The notes: generated by a model not told the origin, from the letters alone. 64,000 nucleotides of DNA from Antedon mediterranea (GCF_964355755.1 NC_092673.1:27781001-27845000), one strand, 5' to 3'; positions 1 to 13,700 are shown, numbered from the stretch's first letter. Numbers and translations: made by a program.

Positions 1-363
1 AGTTTTGCAGATTTAAAGTGAATACATTGTATTTTAAATGCTACATTCATAATTGATACAATCATTGTAATCACTTACATTTAATAGCTTTAGCTTCTTT
101 CTTTGATATACTGTACCTATCATAAATTAATTACCTTACCACATTGTTTCAAACTCAACACTCAACACTTGTAAATGAACATAATAACTCGCACATAAAA
201 ACTATGAGAAGAGGCAGCCTATAGTATACGAGTAATACTCTTTGCCTCCTTGTTTAACTTAAGCATCATCACTTAAGGTAAGTACTTTGAAGACAACATT
301 AATTACCAGACCAATTAATTACTAGGTTTTGTCTTACTTTAATTTTATTTCTCTTCTTAACAG

Positions 364-3300
364 ACCAGTACATGGATTAATTTTTCTTTTTAAGTGGAAG
401 CCAGGCATTGAAGGAGCAGGGAGCATTGTAAGAGATGACCGACTCAACACAATCTTTTTTGCTAAACAGGTAAACAAAACAGAATAACAAATTAATTTTT
501 GCTTTGTAAACTCTAATTTACCGTGTTTATTAAATCTAAGTCTCATTTAACCACCAAGCTTCCACTAAGGCTCCACACTATTTTATATGCACGTTTTGTT
601 TAGGTTATTAACAATGCGTGTGCGACTCAAGCCATCTTAAGCATCCTACTCAACTGTAAACACAAAGATTTCAACCTAGGCACTACACTGACAGACTTCA
701 AGCAATTCTCACAGTCGTTTGACCCCACTGTAAGTTAATAAGAACATATTTTGACCTTTCTAGATGTATAAACTTGAATGGGTTTGAGAACTATATCATA
801 CTTGGAAATGCTGACCACATTATCTATGTTTCATTACATAACTTGGCATACCATGTCATAGGTCATCAACAATTATTTCATTTTATATTTTATACACATA
901 CTGTATTTATACTTTAAATGGATCATTCTGAACTCTAGAACTGTCCGGATTTTAATAATTTTTATTCTCTCTTTCAGATGAAAGGTTTGAGTATAAGTAA
1001 CTCAGACACTATTAAACAAGTGCACAACAGCTTTTCAAGGTACAGTATTTAATTCTACATATACAAAAAAAACACATCTTATCTACCGTAAAACAATACG
1101 TTTGCAAAAGTATTCTCAATTAAAAGCCCATCTCGAAAAGGAGCCCACCCAAGAGTCCTAAATAAAAAGGAGCCCTTATTTTCAAGGTTTTATAGTATTT
1201 TAATTGAATAAGCCTAAAAATAATCTTCATTTAGTAATTATTGCAAAATATAAAATACCTATTGATATCCTGACCTCTTGACCTTTACTTCCACCCCGTC
1301 ACCTATTGATAGCCTGACGTCTTCTTGACCTTTACTTCCACCCCTTCACCTGTTGATATCCTGACCTCTTCTTGACCTTTACTTCCACCCGGTTCACCTA
1401 TTGATATCCTGACCTCTTGACCTTTACTTCCACCCCTTCACTTATTGATATCCTGACCTCTTCTTAACATTTAATTCCACCGCTTCATTTAATCCAATAT
1501 TTATTTGTTATTTTCCTAGGCAACAGATGTTTGAGTTTGACAAGAGTATGTCTAAAGATTCTGATGCGTTCCATTTTGTGGGTTTCATGCCGATTGATGG
1601 TAGACTCTATGAGCTGGATGGGTTAAAAGATGGCCCAATAGACTTAGGTAAGACAAACATTATTTTATACAAACTGATGGTAGTCAGCATCTCACCAGTC
1701 TGATCACTGCAATCAACAAAAGGACTCTGAGCTCGCCTTGCCAACATAGAAACTTGTAACAGTCCTTTGATCTTATGTCTGGCTGCGACAAATACCAACA
1801 GCACTGTACTAGTTACACATTTTCCGTGGTGCACAGTGTCTATGTTAAGGGGTGTGGAACTGATCATGTTTGCAGCCACAGATAAACCCTTTGATCTCAC
1901 GAGATCAGCATCCTGTTGTTGGATTCCCTTTGTCTGATGTCAATGAACTTAGGTTGTGTTCTTACAACATATACATATTATATATTCTATATGCTAGATT
2001 GCCATAATGGATTTATTAAATGACATTATTTTGTATATATTTAAGGAAAATGCGACCAAGATGATTGGTTGAAAACAGCGACGCCAGCAATTGAAGAAAG
2101 AATTAGCAAGTAAGATTTTGATTGTTGTAATAGGGGTAGATCATATAAATACTCATTTTTAATAATCAATACAGTCAACTCTGCCAATACCGGATTCTTT
2201 AAAAATCTTTCCCAAACCAGACATTTCTTAAGGTATAGCACAAAAAGTCCCAAATTAATTTTCACAAATAAAAACATATTCGGAATGCCAGACGTACTGT
2301 GTTAGGCTAGCCCAAGTGTGTCCGGTATTAGGAGAGTTGACTGTATATTAATTTCTTATAACATTGAACATTACAAAATATATGATTTTAATATTAAATT
2401 ATGTTCATTTAGGTATAATGCTGAAGAAATACATTTCAACTTGATGGCCATAGTGTCGGATCTTAAGATGGTGTATGAGCAAAAACTAAGCCAACTAGCA
2501 GAGAAATTGATTGAAAAACAGAATGAGGTAAGAATAGACTTGGTAGGTTGTAAACAAGATAGGAGTTCAAAGGTCAACATTTAGCAATGTGTGTAGCGGT
2601 GTATAAGGCTCTGTCTACACTATCACACTTAATGTGACGATGATGTCATATCACTACCATATTTGGGCATATCACATCTTCCACTGATAGTGTAGACAGA
2701 GCTTTAGATTTTAAAATGTCTGATCTTCTTTTTAAGCCAGAAGACATGGAAACGGACAACACCGAGTCATTAGTATGTAACATGGAAGCAGAGATGGCTC
2801 GGCTACAAGAAAAAATTGAACAAGAAAATAAAAAAATGCAACAATATCAAGTGAGTGTGGTCTAAAAATAACTTTAACTGGACTTTTTGGAATTCAGTAG
2901 CTCAAAGTGGTAATTCAAACAAATTTGTGATTTGGAATAAAATAATATAACTATTCAACACACAACACAAAAACAATAAATCAAACTATTGTTAAACATC
3001 GTATAATCTATTTCTAATAAAAATGTTCAAACTTCTATCAACTGAAGCTGAAGTGTAGTCATGTCCCGGGACCACACTCTATTAGTCACCACGGATAGAC
3101 TTTCTTCATCAGTGCTTCTATGAATGGATGACTTTTGGAAGCAGGAACGCTAGTAGACCAAACCCAGTACCGTTTTGATTCCGATCATTCAGGAATTTTT
3201 CCCCATGAGGCTTAGAGAGTGAAGTAGAAAAAGCCAGGGTTATTCATGACTGTTTCTACTCCACTCCAGAAGCCAGTGAGAAGTGAGACTTAGTTTATAT

Positions 3301-4366
3301 ATTAGTGTATAGTTTATTCATCCCATAAGAGTTACTTGCTGTAGGATATGTATGAAATAAAAAAAAAAAAACATTAGGAAGTAATGTTGACATTCACAGG
3401 TTGAAATGATAAAAATGTTGTTATTTGTAATTATATCTATGTTATATTAACATTAGGGAGTAATTATTGTATTACTTTTTCAGGTTGAAAACATTAGAAG
3501 AAAACATAATTACTTACCACTGATCATGGAACTATTACAAGTGTTAGCAGATAAGGATAAACTTGTACCACTTGTTCAGAAGGTGAGCATTAAAAGAACT
3601 TAAGTCAACTCTCAAAATGCTAAACACAGAGCCTTAGCAACCCTACTTAAGGCCATTTACACAGACGAGCGGTAATGGCAAGCGGAAAATCGAATAGCTT
3701 CTCTCACGTAGAATCTGTATCTATCCTGAGCGGAAACCACCCATCGCCCTCTGCGTTGTGTGTAAATGGTCATAAGGGATAACACAGATTCTATATTTTT
3801 ATTACCCTTACCGCTCGTCTGTAAATTCGCCTTTAAAGTGGTGCAGTTGCTAGAGGAAATCTTGGAGTGGACAGTGAGGGGCAGTTGTGGTACGGACCAA
3901 TTGTCCCTAAACTTTAGACACATTTTTAATATACTATTATTCATTGATGTGAAGATTAATCTATAAAAAAAGTAGTCCGCTTGTAACCAGACCAACTGTA
4001 CTGGTGTTTACGTCCATGGGACACCATAAAGCTCTGTCTAGACTATCAAATTTTATGTGACAAAAAATGTGATGTGGTCATATAGAAACGATGATGTCAT
4101 ATCACTACTGTATTTGGGCATATCACTACCATATTTGGGCACATCACACTTTTTTGTCAAACTAGTTTGATAGTGTAGACAGAGCTTTAAATATAGCATA
4201 ATGAAAGACATGTTTGAATATGTCTAATGAATTATATCACTATAAATTCTTTTTTTTGCAAATGAATGTATTTTTCTGAATAACATGATTTAAAATTGGT
4301 ATTTTTCAGGCCAAGGAAAAAGCAGCCCAGAAAGAAGAGGCTAAGAAAAAAGAGAGTGTCAAGTGA
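364..4366 (+). CDS. UCHL5: UCHL5/UCH37 deubiquitinase, 5'-truncated by window edge
   Basis: Cysteine-protease deubiquitinase of the UCH family; in animals it binds the proteasome through ADRM1/RPN13 and also INO80. Coding exons seen: 364-469, 604-729, 978-1039, 1520-1647, 2046-2109, 2413-2527, 2737-2850, 3484-3582, 4310-4366 (TGA). All have GT-AG borders and join in one frame to about 290 codons. The catalytic set is visible: Gln ending the first exon (AKQ), the nucleophile Cys in NNACATQ (619-621), His in DAFHFV (1572-1574) and Asp in YELDG (1617-1619). The later exons give the helical C-terminal region with the IRRKHNYLP block typical of UCH37, ending in a Lys-rich tail that suits RPN13 binding. 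Human UCHL5 has 329 residues; only the N-terminal ~50 are missing and must lie upstream. No break is seen in the catalytic core. Confidence 0.95.
1258..1489. repeat. Minisatellite, ~44-48 bp unit, 5 copies
   Basis: Five head-to-tail copies of a unit starting CCTATTGATATCCTGACCTC and ending CTTCCACCCCTTCA. Copies differ by a 3-bp indel (CTT) and scattered changes. It lies in the UCHL5 intron directly before the exon carrying the catalytic His and Asp. Confidence 0.9.
2172..2343. mobile_element. Tigger/pogo-like MITE with TA duplication
   Basis: Inverted ends CAGTCAACTCTGCCAATACC and GGTATTAGGAGAGTTGACTG are flanked by TA on both sides. Both the TA target and CAG...CTG termini are typical of pogo/Tigger elements of the Tc1/mariner superfamily. 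It is 172 bp, without coding capacity, in a UCHL5 intron about 70 bp before an acceptor. Confidence 0.75.
2605..2704. mobile_element. Family P palindromic MITE, copy 1 (short)
   Basis: Starts AAGGCTCTGTCTACACTATC and ends GATAGTGTAGACAGAGCTT. It is an internally deleted copy retaining the ATATTTGGGCATATCAC core, and lies about 30 bp before a UCHL5 acceptor. Confidence 0.85.
3220..3371 (+). mobile_element. SINE tail, same family as 45420-45612
   Basis: Shares the body 'TCTACTCCACTCC..AAGCC', 'GAGACTTAGTTT' and 'GGATATGTATGAAATA' with the element at 45420-45612, and ends in an A-rich tail. The tRNA-like head is missing or too diverged to recognise. Confidence 0.6.
3647..3836. mobile_element. 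TTAA-flanked foldback MITE
   Basis: Left end TTAAGGCCATTTACACAGAC and right end GTCTGTAAATTCGCCTTTAA are imperfect inverted copies sharing the core GACGAGCGGTAA. A second internal TGTGTAAATGGTCATAAGGG repeats the end motif. Non-coding, in a UCHL5 intron. Confidence 0.65.
4029..4187. mobile_element. Family P palindromic MITE, copy 2
   Basis: AAGCTCTGTCTAGACTATCA ... TTTGATAGTGTAGACAGAGCTT, flanked by TA. Full-length form with a duplicated ATCACTACCATATTTGGGCA core. Last intron of UCHL5. Confidence 0.9.
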
Positions 4367-4757
4367 AGGCATCAAAGCATTCACTGACTGTATATTCAAC
4401 GTTTTGATTTTCTGTAAAAGAACTAAATCAAATCTAACTTCAGAGTTTTAAGCGCTCGTCTTGAGCCCTAACTTGAATGCTACGTTTCATCGGCCTTGTT
4501 TATACCATCCGTTTCATCGGCTTAATGATACTTTTACGGAAGTTTAAGTCATGTTTTTTATTTCTTATCACTAGCTATCTTCTACTTGATAAACTTATTG
4601 CTACTCAAGCATCCAGGTCTCTTGATAGATTGTTATGTCTTAAGATAACTTCATTGGCTTCATCTTTCAACTGCTGATATGAAAGTTTGTCTGCTTTCTT
4701 TCCAAATTCTTGCTGTGGTACTAAAAAACAAATTGTTTTAGTTGATATGGTATTATG

Positions 4758-4763
4758 AATAAA
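4758..4763 (+). promoter_or_regulatory. Candidate UCHL5 poly(A) signal
   Basis: AATAAA about 390 bp after the UCHL5 stop codon; the first canonical signal downstream. Confidence 0.5.
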
Positions 4764-4767
4764 TATT

Positions 4768-5949
4768 TAAAATCTTAAATCTACATTTAATATTTTCTTT
4801 TTAGTAGAGAGCATAGGAGTGATTCCAATACCAGTTTATTTTAATACACACATATATTTTTTTTTCAAGTTTAATTCCAAATAAAATAATATCCTTATCA
4901 TTGGATTGCATATATATAATATATTTTGCATGGCATCCTGATACAACACTGAATAATCACCTTTTGTACCTTGGATATGTGACTCCATTTTCAAGGTCAC
5001 AGGAAGTGATCAAATTTTAGTCAAGTGCATCTATTGTATTCAAATTGGGCAAAACACGATTAGTATACCATTTTGGAGGTTCATAAATGTTATGGTTACA
5101 TAAGTTAAGTTACATAATCAACTTGACCTTTTCCCCGCTTGCACTTCTGTACTACACTCTACCATCAACTGCATTTTACCTACTCTGTACTCCATGCAGC
5201 TCAAGGTTAGACCTGCCTGGCCCTATCACCACCCTGCCTGGCCCTCCAACCACCCTGCCTGGCTCTTCCACCATCCTGCCTAGCCCGTCCACCATCCTGT
5301 CTGTCCCGTCCACCACCCTGCCTGACCCTCTCACCACCTTGCCTGGCTGGCTCACCACCCTGCCTATCCCTCCAAGCACCCTGCTTCATACTACCCCCAT
5401 GCATTCTTCCGCTCACCTTCCTTCACACACACCATTTGACCTTCCTCTCCCACTCACCCTCCCTCTGTCCAACTTCTCTCTACACTTATGCCTCAACTTA
5501 CACTCAATAACAAGCAAAAGTCACTATAGTAGCGAACTTTTACAAGGCAATCGTAAAATGCAGTATTCGTCAAAAAACCTAAAAAGTAGCCACTTTTATT
5601 TGGAGTACAAGGATGTAATGTACATAGTGGGGACATCCATTTTCAAAGCCTTCCATTCCACTCATAAAACTAGCCTAAAATCTAATTTTAAGGCCTTTCA
5701 TCCTGCCTAATTTCAATAAAACACCCAGCCAGGAACCCTTTGAAAACCTGTATGTACCGTTGATTGTTCCCAGCCACCCTTAACATTCTGGGAATAATTT
5801 TAGAAAATTCCAGAAATCATTTTAAACCAAAAAAAATTACATAACAGAAACTGTTATAGGATGTTTGTTTTGGCTTGAACTTCCTTATCGATGGAGCTGT
5901 CTTCTGATTGGATAAAGTTATCGATAAGTATATGGTGTTATATCTTAGA
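4768..5949. other. Intergenic UCHL5 to SOUL gene
   Basis: No gene supported. It holds a Pro/Thr-coding minisatellite at 5207-5396 and, near its right end, paired ATCGATAA motifs around an inverted CCAAT box (ATTGG) at about 5885-5930, which could belong to the downstream promoter. Confidence 0.5.
5207..5396. repeat. GC-rich 18-bp minisatellite
   Basis: About ten degenerate copies of a unit like CACCCTGCCTGGCCCTCC. Because the period is a multiple of three, it keeps long frames open on both strands; these are not taken as genes. Confidence 0.85.
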
Positions 5950-6004
5950 AGCTCAGTGCCAGCAGCTTTATTGGTGTGACTGATTGTTAAGATTCTGCTG
6001 CATG
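5950..6004 (+). other. Possible non-coding first exon of the SOUL gene
   Basis: A GTAAGT donor at 6005 precedes the acceptor TTTTTACAG (ending 6182) that opens the first coding exon nine bases before its ATG. Upstream start is not resolvable; a TATA-like AGTATATGG lies around 5929. Confidence 0.35.
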
Positions 6005-6191
6005 GTAAGTCATTCTTTTATTTCCTAGTAAAACAATCTTTTTATTGCAATTTTATGTTGCTAAATGTCATGAGCAATTCTGAAGTCACTCACTCAGACG
6101 TCATCTGTCAGACTAAATGATAAATAGAAATTCTCTTTTTTAAACTCGTTTTCCTTGCTTCAATTATTTTTAATTTTTACAGATTTAAAAG

Positions 6192-7711
6192 ATGAGGTTT
6201 ATTCTTATCTTGTCGCTTCTCATCGGGGCCCAGGCCATCAGCTGGTCAACATTTAAGAAAAAGGCTGCAAAAGTCCTAGAGTAAGAAAGAGTTATACTTT
6301 TTGTGATCAAATATAATATTTTAATTGTCCATTATTATGATGAAAACATTTTTAAGTTGTGCTGAAGAAAATGCTGTTGATTGTTGAAAGCCCTATTTAT
6401 ATATAACAACAGGCAAAGAACATTAATTCTAAACCGCCCGGTTTAATATATATGTGAGTTAAATAATATTAAATTTAACAATCTATCGTATGCAGATGAC
6501 ATGGTGCTTATATCACCTTCTGCATCAGGTTTGCAACATTTAATAAAAATTTCTGAATGCTTTTTGCGGCCAAAAATGATATTGTTTACAATGCTAAGAA
6601 ATCATCTTGTATGATAATCTGTCCTAAGTCACGGAGGATTCAATTGAAACCTATTATTACCATTAATGGCAAAAGCTTAGAATATCTTGGTCATGTTATC
6701 TCCTTGGATTTATGTGATGAGTTTGATATAAAGCGGCAATACAGATCTTTGTGTATCCGAGCCAACTCCTTGGTCAGAAAATTTAGTATGTGTTCTATCA
6801 ATGTGAAATAAAAAATGTGTTTTATTTAGAACATATTGTGTAAATATGTATTGTGCTACATTATGGTGCAACTATAATCAAGGTACCTTGCGATCTCTCC
6901 AGGTATGCTTCAATAATGGTTTAAGAATGTTGTTGCAAGGGCCTCGACAGTGCAGTGCCAGCCTCATTTACGGAATGTAGAATTCCTTCTTTTTATGAAT
7001 TAAGAAAATCAATATATGGCCTGATGTGTAGACTTAATGCAAGCAAAAATATTTTAATTTCAACGATTATAAGCAACGTCTTACTTAAGTCGAAGATGCT
7101 CTCCAGGTGGAATGTCATCCTGAGATGAGTAGTTGTAATTAGTCTTTTTTATTTTATTTCATTTATATGTAATTTTTTACTTTCTATGGAGTTTCCGAAA
7201 TAAAAGATTGAAAGAATGAATATACACGACAACATTATCATTAAGAAACATCAGACTTAAATGAATGTATTAAGATAGTGAGTTTTAGTAACAAGTACAT
7301 TTTTATTCATAGTGAAGTTATTGACAGAGCTGAAGTTATCTTGCAAGATGAGGACATCACTGAAGAAGAGGACATCTCAATGCCGAGGACAACACCGCTC
7401 CCATTTGACATGACGCTGGAAGATGAAGCAGAAAAATGGAATGAGCTCGGACAAGGCATCCTTCAATGTCAAAAGATGGAGTCGTTAGAAACACGATTCA
7501 GACGTGAAACCGGAGGATCTGGCTTATCTGAAATGATACTTGGACTTGTAGAGTGGATTAGTGATATGAGCGCTGATATAGAGAACTATGAACCAATGAG
7601 TTTTGAGAAATCCATTGACAAATCTGAAAGGTCTTTTGCCAGAAGTTCATCAAACTTTGACCTTGATATGTTTGACCTTGACGAGGTCGTTGCTGCTCCA
7701 TCTCGGGACAG
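6192..7711 (+). CDS. SOUL gene exons 1-2: signal peptide and acidic region
   Basis: Exon 6192-6280 ends in CTA GA and joins the T at 7313 to restore Asp. The second exon encodes about 133 residues rich in Asp/Glu and Ser, with DEDITEEEDIS and a FDLDMFDLDE stretch. No family recognised; it could be a propeptide or linker. The intervening intron holds a LINE fragment. Confidence 0.8.
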
Positions 7712-10700
7712 GTCAGTAATATAGTCGAAACATACCATCACTATACTGTATATGACCAAGTGTTGTCGCGTGGAGCCTGTCAACAAATTGGACAAATATT
7801 ATCAAGTGTGAATATACCAAAATCTTGTCAAGTAATTTAGCATAATTTAAGGGGTGGGATTATACTCTAACATGGGATTATACTCTAACATGGGATTATA
7901 CTCTAACATGGGATTATACTCTAACATGGGATTATACTCTAACATGGGATTATACTCTAACATGGGATTATACTTATATACTATACATTCTTATGTCTAT
8001 ATAGGTCTGAGGAAAAGACGAAGCCTACCGACAAATATGAATCACCAGACTACAGTGTCATGTGCAGTACTGAAGATTATGAGGTTCGAAGGTACAACGC
8101 AAGCGTCTGGATGTCTACAAGTGTGATTGACTTCAGCCGCCAGACTGCAGGAAGTAGGGCCTTTAGAAGGCTGTACCAGTATATCACTGGAGCAAATCGT
8201 GAAGGTAACCCCATTGTCATTGAGAGTCTGAGTCAGCTCTGATCTGCTTGATGATAAATGTTTCTTGAATTGATGAATTGAGTGTGGTTATGATCAATGT
8301 TGTTGCAAAGGTGTACATTTGATAATAAACATTAGAAACTTTATACCCGGAGTTACCCTTTTACAAATGTCCCTTATTGTTACCTTATTATGATACTTAC
8401 ATTTTCTGTTATTTATAGGTGTTCAAATTCCGATGACAATTCCTGTAATAACTCGTACTGAGGCCACATGTTCTCCTTTTAAACTCTTCAAGAACTACAC
8501 ATACTCATTCTACCTACCAGTAGAATTCTGGGATAATACACCAACACCTACAAATGAAAAGGTATGACACCCAACCTCTCACAACTATACAACCCTTACA
8601 ATTTCCCAAAATGACAGACTTGCCCAAAATTAGAGACCTTCAAAAATGTCAGACTTGCCCAAAATTTTAGGCATGCAAACATTTCAGACATGTCCAAACT
8701 GTCAGACTTTCCAAAAATGGCCGACTTGCCAAAAATGTCAGACTTGCCAAAAATGGCTGACTTGCCCATAATTTAAAATTAGCCACAAATTTCAAAATAG
8801 CCCAGTAACCTTTAACATATCATTGGATCAACTTTCATAACAAAAACATTTTTGTTTAGGTATTCATGGAACGTTTTCCAGCAACAACGTTTTATGTGTC
8901 AACATTTTGCGGCTATATGAACAGTTTCAAAGTAGCGTACCAGTTGTACAAGTTGAAAAATGCGTTAGATGCTTCAAACAAATCATATGTTGATAATTTT
9001 TACCTTACCGCTGGCTATAATAAGTAAGTAGGATAAGATAGGATAAATTTAAGTAAATATAGTATATATAATGATCCTAATTTTAATCATTAAGCCTTAA
9101 TTAGGCCCTCTGTGGATTCAACGGTAATCACAGTACAGTGCCTACCATAATCAGCACACTGGGAGACAGTGGAACCGTAGCCATAACATTGGCAAGAGTT
9201 CAAAGCTCCATAGTTCTGATGGAAGAACAAGTCTTCTCAGATAGGTCCAGCGTACACATCTAGCTCATGTGCACTTTTAAGAACCTTGTACATCTTTGGA
9301 GACGAGTAGGGGGTTACCCTGGTGTACATCACAGCCACAGGGCCCTCTGGGAGACCAGTCTTTAAATATATAATAAATAATTAATAATAATACAAATTTA
9401 AATTTACATAGATGAGACCAATTTAACATCTGAAGAACAAGAAAGAAACAAAAAAAAACACTATGTAAATTAAGGTACTACATTTAATCATTTTTTGTGT
9501 TTCAATTTTCAGACCAACACAGTTTTTTGACCGAACAAACGAAATCTGGATCCCTTTTGACGGTGCTAGAGATAACCCGTGTCTGGATTTGAAGCCTACT
9601 ATTGCAAATCCTCATGTGGAAGAATGTGAAGGTGCTTTATAATTACATAGTCTGCTTTATCATAACAACCACTTTAAACTGAAGGCTTAAAAGTGGTTCC
9701 CACTAGAACGCAACGTAGCGCAGTGACGTATCGACGCAAAGTGCTGTAGACATTGCTACGGGAAATCAAATTAGTTTGATTTCACGCAACGACGCAAAAA
9801 CACTGAAAAACATAGTACAGCCATAGTACATAGCCAAATACGCGAGGTGAACCGTGTCTATGGCAACTAACATTGATGCGCAACAAGCAAGTTTGATTTC
9901 ACGCAGACTGGGGAAAACAAAATTTCTTACGTTGCGTAGGTTGCGTTGCGTTTTAGTGGGAAACATGCTTTAATCATCTGATCACAATTAGGATTACTGG
10001 TTTATAATTCCAACACAATTCGATTGATTCTATTCGGTCCCCGCACGGGTCTGGTTCTTATTTAGATATGTATTCATATTCATTCGGTTCCTCCCATGAT
10101 AGTTATTAATATAAAATATATAAATTTATATATTTTGAAACTACTTTTCAGGTTTAAACTGTCCAAAGTATCAATTATTGGAAACACTTGATGAGGGTGT
10201 TGAACTACGTCGTTATAGCAACCTGAATACAGTTATCAAGAAAGCCTACAGCTGTGATTTTGAAACTGCAAGGTCAGATTCCTATGACCCTGTTTCCTGG
10301 TATTTCAGAGGTAAGTAGAGGGCATGTGACGCAGTGTGTTGGCATTGGACTACTGATCATGAGATCGTGGGTTTGAATCCATTTTTCTAAAATTTATTTC
10401 TATTTTTTAATGTATATTTTTTCTATTTATTATTTTCTCTATTTATTATTTTGATTACTCTTTGTCTTTACTTTATTATGTTTTTGATATGATATGATAT
10501 TTCCAATTACTTTACCACTTTGAAAATTAGTGCACTAGTACTGAAAGTGCCTGCAGAATAAAGAATAAATAAACATGTACAGTGCTTGAGGTTTCACAAC
10601 ATGAGGCTCTTTATAAATCCAGGATATTATTAAAAGGGTGAAATGAAGGGTGAGTTTATTTTGATGTCCTATCTTTTGCATTACAATTTGCAAAATTTAG

Positions 10701-13700
10701 TGGGGTGGGTGTCGGGCCAGCTGAATCCACCCATGTTTAGTAATATAATAGAACTAACATATAGCACCATTCTATGTAAAGCTATTCTTGTAGTTTAATT
10801 TCTTGTATTGCAGGCTTCAATTCCAAACAGCAAAACATTAAACCAGTTGGGCCTGTGTTGTTCACCATTGATCGTCCTCAAGAACTGCCTGAGAACTGTG
10901 ATGCTGTTTACCAAACGGCATTTATTGCTCCTAGCAACTTGAAGGGAAATTTGCCAGAATCATTCAATGTAAAAACAATTTTATAAATTTATTTAGAGGT
11001 TTTTCTTGTGGTTTTAAGCTCTGTCTACACTATCAAACTAGTTTGACAAAAAAGTGTGATGTACCCATACATGGATGATGTCATATTACTACTATATTTA
11101 AGCATATCACTACCATATTTAAGATAAAAATACATCAATTGTTTTACTTCCAGAACTCTGTTAACAGAGAATTTATTGATTCCTTGGATGTTTATGTTTA
11201 CCAATTCAAAGGATCCATGACCAATACAAGTGTTGTTAATTATGAAAGATTGCGTGCCATACTCGGTTCCAGATGCTATGAAGAAAATTCATTTATTCTA
11301 GCAGGTAAGCCTTGCCAAACGAGTTTTTTTCTTGGTATCTTAAAATGCAATTTAGCAACGGGCCACACACAAGTGATCCCTAGGCCTACGACCCCCAATT
11401 GCCCACCATGTGACCCACAACCATCCAATCAAATGACAGGAATTGATTTAGGTGTTACATAATATACATAGTAAGCCTGTATAATCATATTCTATTGTTC
11501 TTCTCATTTAGAATACAGCTTGAATAGGACCATTGAAGTCTGGATAGAAGCAGCTTCTGGTTGTCAAGTTAGAACTGAAGCTCCTCCAGCAATGGCAACC
11601 AGCAGGAATCAACCACCATCTTTCACCATTCCACCAGTGGTTCTCAACATTCAACCACAAATTATGTAAATAAACAGTGTGTTATTTTTGTCCATTTTTG
11701 CAGACAGATTACAGCTTTTGGAGCTTGTGGTTGTTATGAAAGTGACAAATCCTGGCCACTGAAAGGATTGAAACCAAGAACTATAGTTTTGGTACTTACG
11801 AGATTGGCCCCTGTAGGTTTAGCCACCATGGGATTAAGTCTTGGGATTGGGTCCTCATGAGATTGGGTCCCCTATAGAATAGATAGATAGATAGTTCTTC
11901 CTGAAGGGACTTTTTCACCATAAACAAACTATACTAGTGTGTTAACTAATATCAGTATAGCCATAATAATGTGTTGTTTTGTAAACTATAGTAATCAATA
12001 ATATAATAATGTCTACAGTCTACATCCAATAAATCCCAAAACATAATCCACATGTATTTTAAGAGGCACTATATGTCAACAAATAATCATTAGTCCTCTC
12101 TCCATGATGGTTGTCACATAATGCTTTGTATTATTTTTTATTAGGTTATATGCATGATATGCATATAACCTCTTGATTCTGTCAGAATCTTTATTTATTT
12201 CTTTATTTATTCTTTCCTTAGCACTATTTTGTCCGTGAATTATCTTGATATCAGTTTCATCTATCTAAGTCAATTTTTCAGAGTATATTCCTTATGGCCA
12301 GGAATCGATGTGGTTATGTTTTCAGGGTGCGCAATCAAACATTACGCGGTCTACGCGCGATTTAACGAAATCACGTTTGTAATCATATCTTCACAAGCAT
12401 GAATCACTTTTAAACAAAATTTGGTACTCATAAATTTCAGGTCATATTTCATCATATGGCAATACAATTACGTGCGTAGCGCATATAACGCATGCGTACG
12501 CGCGCTTAGAATGTTGAAAATTGTCAGAATTTATTTTCGATGAAATTAGAATACGTTTCAGGCAATTTTAAGCGTTTAAAAAATTGCCATGAGTGCGCAG
12601 ATTTTTGCACGTGCACTGCGCGTCAAACGTTAATGCGCACTGTTTTTGTCCGATTACTGTTGTATAACCTTTCTTTAATAATATCATCATATTTTATTCA
12701 CTTTTCAATGCGAAACAGCGTTATACGAGCACGTCAAAAGTGACAGGCTACGCACGTGTAAGTTAACAAAATGGTGAAAATATGCTAAATTTTAAAATTA
12801 ATATATATCGTTAGAATGCTCGGGAACACCTATTTTTTATTTAATTTTCTTGAAGTGTATGTATCATATGTATGATTTCTTATCAAATAAAGAGAACAAA
12901 AGTTGATTAAGTCATCATTAATTGCATATTAAATTAAAAAAAAATAATTTCGACAATCAAACAAATTATGACATTCTCTTAGGCCAAAATAACAAACTTA
13001 ACATTAACTTTCTTCCTTCAAAAATTCATATATTAAAGTTAAAAGTATGTAGTTTGACAGTCCATCATTTGTATACATTTTAAAGATGTCATCATAGTAA
13101 AAAATTATAATTCATTTCGGTATGTAATAATCTATTTGCATCAAACTGGTTACTGCATAGTAAATACACGGAGGAATTTTTCTACAACTTTTAGTCAGTT
13201 GTGTACGGCTCGGTGGTCTGTGCTCGTGTCTATGGCATTCAAGGTACCGAGATCGAGTCTCACCTTGGGAAACGAAATACGAATTTTTTTTTTTTATTAT
13301 CCGTATTGTTTGTTCAAATTTATTTCTTAGTGTATAGATTATACACATGATTTATAATGAAATCTAGATAAAAATTAACTTATGTCTTTATTTTATTATG
13401 TAACAACAAATGTGGTTTATGACATTATACGCATATGGATCTTTGATCGGATTGTGATACCGGCTATGGTGTTCGCGTTAGCAAGGTCCTATCATATATT
13501 ATAAATAATTAAAGATTCTGAGAAAATCAATCAATCAATATATCTTTTAAAAATCAATTATCTTTATTTAAATCAAGGCATATAACCTATAATTCGTCAT
13601 AGTGACGAATTAAATCTAGTTGTATTTATATGTTTCATATGGACAGTTTGTCTGAAATAAAGTTGAATTGATTGATTGATTGATTATACCCCCCAGTGGC

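Noticed and set aside
5087-5710. 207-codon plus-strand frame rich in Pro, Thr and Leu
   Set aside because: Its length comes from the 18-bp minisatellite, which keeps frames open on both strands. There is no homology, no consistent coding signal outside the repeat and no matching splice context.
6557-6811. 84-codon frame as a gene
   Set aside because: It is a piece of a frameshifted LINE reverse transcriptase next to a YADD motif in another frame.
7854-8126. Frame encoding repeated MGLYSN
   Set aside because: It is the translation of the intronic 18-bp array running into exon 8005 in the wrong frame.
11512-11668. End of the SOUL gene at TAA 11666-11668, giving a two-domain protein
   Set aside because: The stop lies in a GTAAAT donor. 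Splicing to 13879 keeps frame into a third SOUL domain with matching intron phases. Kept only as a possible short isoform.
13200-13290. tRNA-like GAGATCGAGTCTCACCTTGG segment
   Set aside because: Only a B-box resemblance; no A box at proper distance and no repeat partner in the window.
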